DNA of 64,000 nucleotides from Vulcanimicrobium alpinum (GTDB lineage Bacteria; Vulcanimicrobiota; Vulcanimicrobiia; Vulcanimicrobiales; Vulcanimicrobiaceae). The stretch is taken from the NCBI RefSeq assembly GCF_027923555.1, contig NZ_AP025523.1:1116001-1180000 (forward strand), written 5' to 3'. Shown here one piece after another: positions 9,210 to 17,300 of the stretch (positions are counted from its first letter, which is position 1; the number at the start of each line of letters is the position of its first letter). The notes beneath the pieces are model-generated. The model saw only the letters and a program-made list of their open reading frames with translations, was not told the DNA's origin and did no database searches. The translations under genes were made by a program, and so were the position numbers.

Positions 9210-10222
9210 GCGAGCGCGGTCCGAATCGTCTTGGCGATCCCCTCGCCGTCGAGCCCGTAGTTCTTGTAGAGATGCGTCGGCGGGCCGAGGATCGAGAACG
9301 CGTCCTGCATCCCGATCCGCGTCAGCCGCGTCGCCGTGCCGACTTCGGCCATTACCTCGGCGACGGCGCTCCCGAGACCGCCGATCACGTTGTGCTCCTC
9401 TGCCGTGAAGACGTGCCGCGTCTCGAGACACGCGCCGCGCACGGCGTCGGCATCGAGCGGCTTGAGCGAGTACGCGTCGACGACGCGCAGCGCAATCCCC
9501 TCGGCTTCGAGCAGCCTTGCCGCCTGGAGTGCGAAGTCAACGCAGATCCCGGTCGCGAACACCGTCGCGTCGGTGCCGTCGCGCAGGCGGTGGGAGCCGC
9601 CGATGCGGTACTCCGGGATCGGCGCGTCGTATACCGGCGTCTCGCGGCCGCGCCCGAGCCGGAAGTAGATCGGGCCCGGATGATCGACGGTCGCGACGAG
9701 CGCCTGGCGCAACGCCACCGCGTCGATCGGCGCGAGGATCGTGAGGTTGGCGAACGAGCGGATCGCGCCGATGTCTTCGGTCGCGTGATGCGAGCTGCCG
9801 TAGAATCCCATTGTGAGCCCCGAGTGCGTGCTCAGAAAACGCACCGGCAGCTTCGTGTAGCAGACGTCGAGCCGGATCTGATCGGCGGCGAGCAGCGCGA
9901 GAAAGCAGGCGTAGCCCGAGACGTACGGGAGCATCCCGGCGGACGCCATCCCGGCCGCCGCGCCGACCATGTTCCGTTCGGAGATTCCGAAGTTGTAGTA
10001 GCGCTCGGGGAACGCGCGGCCGAAATCGATCACGCGCGTCGGACGGCCGAGATCGGCCGTGAGCACGACGATGTCGTCGCGCCGGCGCGCGAGCTCGATC
10101 AGCACCTCGCCGGAGACGAGCTGTTTGGAGAGCGCGAGGCTCCCGACCATGTCCCACGAGCGCTCGTCGAACTCGGCGGTGACGGTCGACTCGAGCAGCG
10201 GACGCGTGTCGGCAGTCGTCAT
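9206..10222 (-). CDS. transketolase, C-terminal subunit (pyrimidine and C domains)
   Basis: A 338-residue protein with the pyrimidine-binding and C-terminal domains of transketolase, the second half of a two-subunit enzyme. The catalytic glutamate that activates thiamine diphosphate is Glu82 in YYNFGISERNMVGAAAGMA. Further family features are SGYACFLALLAADQIR and HSGLTMGFYGSSHHATEDIG. The ATG at 10222 overlaps the N-subunit stop by four bases and skips a weaker in-frame extension to 10288. Split transketolases are often part of specialised catabolic operons, for instance for sulfosugars or branched-chain pentoses, instead of the central pentose phosphate pathway. The GntR, SDR and TRAP genes around it agree with such a role, but the substrate cannot be read from the sequence. 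Confidence 0.9.
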   Translation of the reverse strand: MTTADTRPLLESTVTAEFDERSWDMVGSLALSKQLVSGEVLIELARRRDDIVVLTADLGRPTRVIDFGRAFPERYYNFGISERNMVGAAAGMASAGMLPYVSGYACFLALLAADQIRLDVCYTKLPVRFLSTHSGLTMGFYGSSHHATEDIGAIRSFANLTILAPIDAVALRQALVATVDHPGPIYFRLGRGRETPVYDAPIPEYRIGGSHRLRDGTDATVFATGICVDFALQAARLLEAEGIALRVVDAYSLKPLDADAVRGACLETRHVFTAEEHNVIGGLGSAVAEVMAEVGTATRLTRIGMQDAFSILGPPTHLYKNYGLDGEGIAKTIRTALA

Positions 10223-11067
10223 GCTTCCAGCTCCTTCATCGCGCGTTCGTAGTCGCGCGGCCCGAGGTATCCGAGATGCCATTGCCACGCGTGCTCCATG
10301 AAGGAGACGCCCTTGCCCGCGATCGTGTCGGCGAGCACGACGACCGGCTTGTCGTGCCAGCCGTTCAGCGCGTCGTCGAGCGCCGCGGTGACCGCCTGAA
10401 GATCGTGACCGTCGCGCAGGTGAACGACGTCCCAGCCGAACGCGCGGTATTTCGCGTCGAGCGGTTCCATGTCGAGGATCGCATCGCAGCGATCGTCCGA
10501 CTCGACCTCATTGCGGTCGACGATCGCGACAAGGTTCGACAGTTTGCGATAGCCGGCCGAGGCGGCGGCCTCCCAGATCTGTCCTTCGCCCTGCTCGCCG
10601 TCGCCCAGCATGCAGACGACGCGCGCCGGCGACTTGCGCAGGCGCAGCGCCAGCGCCATCCCCACCGAGACCGAAAGATTGTGTCCGATCGAGCCCGATG
10701 AGAAATCCGCGCCCTTCACTTTGCGCATGTCGGGATGGTCGCCGAGGGGACTTCCGAGCCGCGTGTACGTGTCGAGATCGGACGCCGGAAAAAATCCGAG
10801 GTCCGCAAGGATCGGATACACCGCGATCGCTGCGTGGCCTTTGCCCATCGTGAACCGGTCGCGATCCGCCCACTGCGGCGCGTTCGGCCGCACGCGCAGC
10901 AGCTTGTAATAGAGCGCGACCAGGAGTTCCGCGATCGAAAACGCCGACCCGTAGTGACCGCTCCCCGCGATCTCCGTGAGCCGGACGACTTCCGTGCGGA
11001 CCATGCGCGCTTTCTCGGCGAGCGTCGCGCGCTCGTCCGTCGAGAGCGATAATGTCGTCGTCGTCAT
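10219..11067 (-). CDS. transketolase, N-terminal subunit (thiamine diphosphate domain)
   Basis: A 282-residue protein carrying the pyrophosphate-binding domain of thiamine diphosphate. The metal/ThDP motif runs from GDGEQGEGQIWEAA (GDG at 155-157) to the Asn in IVDRNEVESDD near 186-192. GSGHYGSAFSIAELLVALYY at about 35-54 and GSIGHNLSVSVGMA near 125 are typical transketolase N-half motifs. It pairs with the next gene to form a heterotetrameric transketolase. The ATG at 11067 overlaps the GntR stop by four bases (ATGA), so regulator and enzyme are translationally coupled. Confidence 0.9.
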   Translation of the reverse strand: MTTTTLSLSTDERATLAEKARMVRTEVVRLTEIAGSGHYGSAFSIAELLVALYYKLLRVRPNAPQWADRDRFTMGKGHAAIAVYPILADLGFFPASDLDTYTRLGSPLGDHPDMRKVKGADFSSGSIGHNLSVSVGMALALRLRKSPARVVCMLGDGEQGEGQIWEAAASAGYRKLSNLVAIVDRNEVESDDRCDAILDMEPLDAKYRAFGWDVVHLRDGHDLQAVTAALDDALNGWHDKPVVVLADTIAGKGVSFMEHAWQWHLGYLGPRDYERAMKELEA

Positions 11068-11816
11068 GAGTTCCTCGTCTCGTGTTCGGCGTGGATGCTG
11101 GGAGCCGCGGACCAATAGGTCTTCTCGAACCAGCGCAGGTGGCGCAGCATGAGCTGCTCGGCTTCGTGGGGATCGGAACGCCGGATCGCGTCGGCGATCG
11201 CGCGATGGTCCTCGGCGTTGCGGGCCCGCGGCTCCGGCGCGACGACCGTGCGATCGCGGATGAGCCCCCACAGCGGCTGCCGCATCGCGGCGTGGACGTC
11301 TTCGAGCGTCCGAGCCGCGATCGCGTTGTGCGACGCGCGCGCGATCCCGGTGTGAAACCGCTCGTCGGCGTGCGGCGAGTAGGCGTCGCGCGCCGCGTCG
11401 GCGATCAGCGCGTCGGCGGCGGAGACGATCGCGTCGATCTCCGGCTTCGCGGCGCGCTTCGCGGCCAGGCCGGCCGCGAGCGGCTCCAGCGCGATGCGGA
11501 CCTCGATGATCTCCTCGGGGCTGACCGCGGAGAAGACGGGCGCGACCTTCGGCGAGGTGAACGTGACGAAGACGCCGCCCCCGCGGCGGGCTTCGACGAC
11601 GCCCATCAGCTCGAGCGCGGAGAGCGCCTCGCGCACGGGTGCCCGACTGACCCCGAATCGCTCGATGAGCACCCGCTCCGGCGGGAGGCGCTCGCCGATC
11701 CGGCACCGGCCCTCCTCGATGAGCCGGACGATCTCGCGGGCGATCAGGACGTAGAGCTTCTCCGAGCGGATCGCCCCGATCCCGGAGTGCTTGTCTACTT
11801 GTGGTACTTGTGACAC
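11064..11816 (-). CDS. GntR family transcriptional regulator, FadR (FCD) subfamily
   Basis: A 250-residue regulator with an N-terminal winged helix-turn-helix (about 20-88: YVLIAREIVRLIEEGRCRIGERLPPERVLIERFGVSRAPVREALSALELMGVVEARRGGG is the classic GntR pattern, here split by position) and a C-terminal all-helical FCD ligand domain (about 100-230, with a metal-binding HTGIARASHN and H-R-A-I-A-D region). The GTG start at 11816 lies inside a cluster of short direct repeats that may be its own operator. It leads the operon with the split transketolase, SDR and dctP and most likely represses it until a sugar-acid or similar catabolite binds. Confidence 0.88.
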   Translation of the reverse strand: MSQVPQVDKHSGIGAIRSEKLYVLIAREIVRLIEEGRCRIGERLPPERVLIERFGVSRAPVREALSALELMGVVEARRGGGVFVTFTSPKVAPVFSAVSPEEIIEVRIALEPLAAGLAAKRAAKPEIDAIVSAADALIADAARDAYSPHADERFHTGIARASHNAIAARTLEDVHAAMRQPLWGLIRDRTVVAPEPRARNAEDHRAIADAIRRSDPHEAEQLMLRHLRWFEKTYWSAAPSIHAEHETRNS

Positions 11817-11826
11817 TTGCCTGACA
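11791..11826. promoter_or_regulatory. CTTGT-type direct repeats at the GntR start, possible operator
   Basis: Four near-direct repeats of CTTG(T) occur at 8-9 base spacing (CTTGTCTA, CTTGTGGTA, CTTGTGACA, CTTGCCTGA), starting at 11790. They are flanked by TTGTC at 11791 and GACAA at 11822, which form an inverted pair. They overlap the GTG start of the GntR gene. Such short repeats at the regulator's own start fit an autoregulatory site; this is inference. Confidence 0.3.
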
Positions 11827-11860
11827 ACTTTAGTCGCAGGTAGAGGAATTCTCTCGCGGA

Positions 11861-12210
11861 TCAGCGCCGTTGATCCGGGATCGCTTCCGACTCCGGGCCG
11901 TCGAGCGGCAGCACGAGCGAGACCGCTTTGCCGGGATTCTTCTCGAGGGTCACCTTGCTCCGGTGCTCACCGGCTCGCTTTGCGAACGCGCCGGCGATCG
12001 GCGTCGCCGCTGCGTCGTAGACGTTGAGCGGGTCGAGTCCGAACAGCACTTCGACCGTGCGCAGGATCGACGTTTGGCTGTAGTGCGTTTGGTCGACGAA
12101 GCCGCGCCGGATGTGCGGTCCGATCGCGAGCGCGGGCTTGCGATGCGAGTCTACGTGGTCGCCGGTCCCTTGCGCGTCGTCGCAGGTGACCTCATCGTTC
12201 GCCAGCGTAG
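11861..12210 (-). pseudogene. C-terminal remnant of a phosphoesterase/phospholipase C-type enzyme
   Basis: The minus strand encodes an uninterrupted stretch of about 115 residues that matches the C-terminal part of the phosphoesterase family (PF04185-like). It contains DDAQGTGDHVDSHRKPALAIG, with the metal-site DDxQxxxDHVDxHR pattern, then GPHIRRGFVDQTHYSQTSIL and VLFGLDPLNVYDAAATPIAGAF. The frame is closed by a TAA just upstream (about 12217), and the large N-terminal part of the enzyme (several hundred residues) is missing; the ABC-F leader follows directly. There is no convincing start codon at the truncation. It is therefore a gene fragment, left by a deletion or rearrangement at about 12210. 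Confidence 0.72.
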
Positions 12211-12255
12211 GCCGGAGAGTTTAGCGTGCGGTGAACGTTCGGCCGCCGAGCGCCC

Positions 12256-12284
12256 TTGACCGCGGAGCGGCTTCGTGATAGCGT
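12256..12284 (+). promoter_or_regulatory. candidate promoter of the ABC-F leader
   Basis: TTGACC at 12256-12261 and TAGCGT at 12279-12284 are separated by 17 bases. The predicted transcript would start near 12291, about 230 bases before the ABC-F start codon, and would include the terminator hairpin at 12361-12388. The rest of the gap 12211-12521 holds no convincing gene. Confidence 0.4.
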
Positions 12285-12360
12285 CGCGGCAACAACTTTC
12301 TGCCGGCAACGGCGGTCCGTCCGTATGGGTTCGCGGGCTCCGGCCCGCCGCTCACGCGAA

Positions 12361-12388
12361 AGCCCTCGCCGACGCGAGGGCTTTTTTT
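12361..12388 (+). terminator. intrinsic terminator inside the ABC-F leader (attenuator-like)
   Basis: A perfect 9-bp stem, AGCCCTCGC at 12361-12369 and GCGAGGGCT at 12374-12382 with loop CGAC, is followed by seven T residues (12382-12388). It points toward the ABC-F gene and lies about 70 bases after the putative transcript start. Just before it are two alternative pairings: TTCGCG 12330-12335 with CGCGAA 12355-12360, and GGGCT 12335-12339 with AGCCC 12361-12365. The second would open the terminator. Confidence 0.75.
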
Positions 12389-12521
12389 GTCTGCCGCGCG
12401 TCGTATCGCGGCGACGTGATCGATGATGTCGAAGGGCCGCCCGCATCGCGACGGCGTAGCGGCTCCGCGGAACTCGCGAGGGGCCGCGTTCGAGGCGAGC
12501 GCGAACGAGGCTCGCCGCCCC

Positions 12522-14336
12522 ATGGAACTCCTGCGCTTCTCCGGCCTCGCGCGTCACTACGGCGCGCACGAGGTCTTCAGCGATCTCGCCGGCGTCATGC
12601 GCGACGGCGACAAGATCGGCCTGGTCGGCCCCAACGGCGCCGGGAAATCGTCGCTCGTCCGACTGCTCGTCGGCCGCGACGAACCCGACGGCGGGACGAT
12701 CGCGCGCGCCCGCGAGCGGCGCCTCGGTTATCTCGCGCAGGACGCCGCCGAGAGCGGGCCGGCGACGCTCCGCGCCGCGTTCGACGAAGCGCTTGCGCGC
12801 GGCGACGCCGCCGAGTGGGAGATGCGTGCGACGCTCAACCGGTTCGATTTCGCCGAAAGCGACCTCGACCGTCCGCTGCGCGAGTTCTCCGGCGGTCAGC
12901 GTACCCGCGCGCTGCTCGCGCGCACCCTGCTCGAATCGCCGGATTGGCTCGTCCTCGACGAGCCGACCAACCATCTCGATCTCGATACGGTGCGCTGGCT
13001 CGAAACATTCGTCGCGCGCGATCCGCGCGCGTTCGTCATCGTCTCGCACGATCGCTATTTTCTCGAGACCGTCGCCGGACGGATCTGGGAACTCGATCGC
13101 GGAGAACTCGCCGAGTACGACGTGGAGCCCGGGCGGGCGTACAGCGACTACCTCGAACAGCGCGAGACGCGTCGCGAACAGCAGCGGCGCGACTTCGAGG
13201 CGTTTCAGACCGAGCGCAAGCGCCAGAAAGCCGTCATCGACGAGCTCCGCACGCACGGCTCGCACAACTACAGCCACGTGCGCAGCCGCGAGAAGGCGTT
13301 CGCGAAGATGGGCGCGGTCGAGGCGCCGCGCAGCGAGAAGCGCGCGATCTCCGTCGCGCTGCGCGCGGCGCGACGCGCGACCGGCGGCCCCGCGGTCGAC
13401 GTGCTCGGCGTTGCGAAGGCGTACGACCGTCCGCTGTTCTCGGGGCTCACGGCGCACTTCGTGCGCGGCGACCGCGTCGCGATCGTGGGGCCGAACGGCG
13501 CCGGGAAGTCGACGTTTCTGCGGATCATCAGCGGCGAGCTACAGCCCGATCGCGGCAGCGTTCGTTACGGGACGGGTCTGCGCACCGCGGCGTACTCGCA
13601 AAGTTCCGTCGACGATCTCCCGGCCGGACGGACTGCCGCCGAAGCCGTGATGCAGATGGGGGTCACCGACGAAGAAGCGCGCTCGCTGCTCGGACGGCTC
13701 AACCTCGGCGGCGATGCCGGCGACAAGCCGGTCGAGGCGTTCTCCGGCGGCGAGCGGCGGCGCATCATGCTGGCACGGCTGATGGCGCAGCGCGCCGACT
13801 GCCTCTTCCTCGACGAGCCGACGAACGATCTCGACATCCCGAGCCGCGAAGCGCTCGAAGACGTGCTCGCCTCGTACGAGGGTGCGCTCTTCGTGGTTTC
13901 GCACGACCGCTATCTGCTCAAACGGCTCGCGGAACGCGTCGTCGCCATCCGCGACGGCGCGGCGACGGTGTTCGACGGCGATTACGCGTCGTACGAACGC
14001 GCGCAGCATCAGGGGCGGGCCGGGACCGATGCACCGCGCGCGGCGGTTCCCGCGAAAGCGGAACCGGTCGAACTCGACCGCCGCGCGGCGCACGAGGCGA
14101 AGCTGGAACTGGGCCGACGCAAGCGCGCCGTCGCGGACGCTGAAAAGCGCGTCGCCGATCTCGACCGCAAGAAAGCAGAACTGGAGCTGGAATTCGCGGC
14201 CCCGGGCCTCTACGACGATCCCGACGAGGTCGTCCGCCTGCAGCGCGAGATGGACCGCGTCAACGCTGAAAGCGGCGCGGCGATGGAGGCCTGGGAACTC
14301 GCCGTCGAGTCGCTCGACGGCTTCACATCCTGCTGA
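12522..14336 (+). CDS. ABC-F family ATP-binding protein
   Basis: A 604-residue ABC-F protein with two ATPase domains and no membrane segment. Domain 1 has Walker A GPNGAGKS at 36-43, signature FSGGQ at 122-126 and LDEPTNHLD ending at 153. Domain 2 has GPNGAGKS at 323-330, FSGGE at about 407-411 and LDEPTNDLD near 430. The charged inter-domain linker (about 205-270) is the part that reaches into the ribosome, and a coiled coil (about 530-600) follows domain 2, as in Uup-like members. ABC-F proteins act on ribosomes, either in housekeeping translation or in antibiotic resistance. The ATG at 12522 gives the normal N-terminus MELLRFSGLARHYG; upstream in-frame codons to 12423 lack domain similarity. 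The leader carries a terminator, which suggests transcription attenuation. Confidence 0.92.
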   Translation: MELLRFSGLARHYGAHEVFSDLAGVMRDGDKIGLVGPNGAGKSSLVRLLVGRDEPDGGTIARARERRLGYLAQDAAESGPATLRAAFDEALARGDAAEWEMRATLNRFDFAESDLDRPLREFSGGQRTRALLARTLLESPDWLVLDEPTNHLDLDTVRWLETFVARDPRAFVIVSHDRYFLETVAGRIWELDRGELAEYDVEPGRAYSDYLEQRETRREQQRRDFEAFQTERKRQKAVIDELRTHGSHNYSHVRSREKAFAKMGAVEAPRSEKRAISVALRAARRATGGPAVDVLGVAKAYDRPLFSGLTAHFVRGDRVAIVGPNGAGKSTFLRIISGELQPDRGSVRYGTGLRTAAYSQSSVDDLPAGRTAAEAVMQMGVTDEEARSLLGRLNLGGDAGDKPVEAFSGGERRRIMLARLMAQRADCLFLDEPTNDLDIPSREALEDVLASYEGALFVVSHDRYLLKRLAERVVAIRDGAATVFDGDYASYERAQHQGRAGTDAPRAAVPAKAEPVELDRRAAHEAKLELGRRKRAVADAEKRVADLDRKKAELELEFAAPGLYDDPDEVVRLQREMDRVNAESGAAMEAWELAVESLDGFTSC

Positions 14337-14387
14337 GCCGGCGTGACCTGACACCGGAACCGTTGCGGGCGGGTTGAAGGCAGAACT

Positions 14388-17300
14388 GTGGTGGAGACGT
14401 TTCATCCGCTGGTCGCCGAGTGGTTTGCCGCCCGGCTCGGCGAGCCGACCGAACCGCAAGTCCACGGCTGGCCATTGATCCGCGCCGGCCGCGACGTGCT
14501 GATCTCGGCGCCGACCGGCTCGGGGAAGACCCTGGCGGCGTTCTCGATCTGCCTCGACGGCCTCGTCCGCCGCGCCGCCGCCGGCGAACTCCCCGACGAG
14601 ACGCTGGTCGTTTACGTCTCGCCGCTCAAAGCGCTCACGAACGACGTCCGCAAGAATCTTGAATCGCCGCTGGCGGAACTGCTCGCGCTGGCCGCGCAGC
14701 GCGAGACCCCGCTGGCAAGGATCCGCACCGCGACGCGCACCGGGGACACGCCGCAAGCCGAACGCGCGCGCATGCTGCGCACGCCGCCGCATGTGCTCGT
14801 CACCACGCCGGAGTCGCTCTTCATCCTGCTCACGGCGGAAAAGTCGCGCGCACTCTTCGCGCACGTCGAAACCGTGATCGTCGACGAGATCCACGCGATG
14901 GCCGCGGACAAGCGCGGTTCCCACCTCGCGCTCACCCTCGCGCGCCTCGACGAGCTCGTCACCCGCGAAGGCGGCCGCGCACCGCAGCGCATCGGCCTCT
15001 CTGCGACGGTTCGCCCGCTCGAAACCGTTGCGCAATTCCTCAGCCCGAATCCCGAGATCGTCGACGTCGGTCATCGCCGCGCGATGACGCTGGCGGTCGA
15101 GGTGCCGCGCTACGAGCTCGGCCCGGTCGCGTCGACGGAGCTGTGGGCCGAAACCTACGACCGCATCGCCGACTTGGTGCGCGCGCATCGCACGACGCTG
15201 ATCTTCGTGAGCACGCGCCGCATGAGCGAGCGGATCGCGTTTGCGCTCGCCTCGCGTCTGGGTGAAGGCGCCGTCCTCCCGCACCACGGCAGCCTCTCGC
15301 GCGAGCTGCGGTTCGACGCCGAGAACCGGTTGAAGAACGGCGAGCTGCGCGCGGTCGTCGCGACGGCCTCGCTCGAGCTCGGGATCGATATCGGATCGGT
15401 CGATCTCGTCGTGCAGATCGGCTCGCCGCGTGCGATCGCGGTCGCACTGCAGCGGGTCGGCCGGTCCGGGCATTGGGTCGGCGCGAAACCGGAAGGCCGC
15501 TTCTTCCCGACGACGCGCGACGAGCTGCTCGAATGCGCTGCGCTGGTTCGCGCGATCGGCAGCGGCGCGATGGACGCGCTGCGCATCCCCGATGCGCCGC
15601 TGGACATCCTCGCCCAGCAGATCGTCGCCGCCTGCGCCGCCGGCGAGTGGGAGGTCGACGCGCTCTTCGCCGCGGTGCGCCGCGCGTATCCGTACCGCTC
15701 GCTGACGCGTAAGGACTTCGACGACGTCGTGACCATGCTCGCCGACGGTCTGGCGACCTCGCGCGGACGCAGCGGCGCGTACCTCCACCTCGACCGCGTC
15801 AACGGGATCGTGCGCGCACGCCGCGGCGCGCGGATGGCGGCGATCACGTCGGGCGGCGCGATCCCCGAGACCGCCAACTACAACGTCGTCGTCGAACCCG
15901 ACGGCCACGTCGTGGGAACCGTCGACGAAGACTTCGCCGTCGAGAGCATGGCCGGCGACATCTTTCTGCTCGGCACGACCTCGTGGCAGATCCGGCGCGT
16001 GGAGAGCGGCGTCGTGCGCGTTGTCGACGCGCAGGGCGCGCCGCCGTCGATCCCGTTCTGGAACGGCGAGTCGCCGGGCCGCACCCGCGAGCTCTCGCGT
16101 GAAGTCGCCGCCCTGCGCGAAGCGATCGACGAACGTGACGACGACGCCGCGATCGCGCTGCTCGAATCCGAGTGCGGCCTCGATCGCGCCGGCGCCGAGC
16201 AATGCGTCGCGTACCTGCGCGCCGGGCGGCTGATCCTGGGAACGGTGCCGACGCAGCGGACGCTGGTCGCCGAGCGATTCTTCGACGAAGCGGGTGGGAT
16301 GCAGCTGATCCTGCACACGCCGTTCGGCGCGCGGATCAATCGCGCGTGGGGGCTGGCGCTGCGCAAGAAGTTCTGCCGCTCCTTCAACGTCGAACTGCAG
16401 GCGGCGGCGACCGACAACGGGATCTGCCTCTCGCTCACCGAGCAGCACGCGTTTCCGCTCGACGTCGTCTTCGAATACGTCAAGTCGGCCGGGGTCGAAT
16501 ACACGCTCACGCAGGCGCTGCTCGACGCGCCGATGTTCGGCGCACGGTGGCGCTGGAACGCGACGCGCGCGCTCGCGATCCTGCGCATGCGGGGCGGGAA
16601 GAAGGTCGCGCCGCAGCTGCAGCGGATGCGCGCCGAGGACCTGATGGCCGCGGTGTTTCCCGACCAAGTCGCGTGCGCGGAGAACTTGAGCGGTCCGATC
16701 TGCATCCCCGATCACGTCCTCGTCCGCGAGACGATCGATAACTGTCTGCACGAGGCGATGGATCTCGACGGGCTCACGGAGGTGCTGCAGGGGATCGAGA
16801 GCGGCGCGATCCGCACGGTCGCGGTCGACACGCCGGAGCCCTCGCCGTTCTGTCACGAGATCCTCAACGCGAACCCGTACGCATACCTCGACGATGCTCC
16901 GCTCGAGGAGCGGCGCGCGCGCGCCGTGACCCTGCGCCGCACGCTCCGCACCGATCCCGAAGCCGGTGCCGGGATTCTCGATCCCGCGGCGATCGCGGAG
17001 GTCGTCGAGTCGTCGCATCCGCTGGTGCGCGATGCCGACGAACTCCACGACGCGCTGGCGACGCTCGTAATCGTCCCGCCGAATCCGGAGTGGACCGGCT
17101 GGTACGACGAACTCGTCGCCCAGCGCCGCGCGACGACGCTCGATACCGGCGGCGCAGCGTTCTGGACCAGCGCCGAGCGGCTTGCCGTCGCGCGCCTCGC
17201 GTATCCCGACGCGGCGTGCGCGCCGGAGATCGCGGCGATCGCCGCGGCGCCGCTGCCTCCGACGCGTGAAGAGGCGTTCGCCGAGATCGTGCGCGGCTGG

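Noticed and set aside
12245-12400. tRNA-like sequence (GGGTTCG with nearby stems)
   Set aside because: No acceptor stem or anticodon arm can be built around it; the stems belong to the terminator region.
12325-12426. 34-codon Arg-rich leader peptide in front of the ABC-F gene, as a gene of its own
   Set aside because: No Shine-Dalgarno precedes its ATG and the frame runs through the terminator; it is kept only as part of the attenuation hypothesis.
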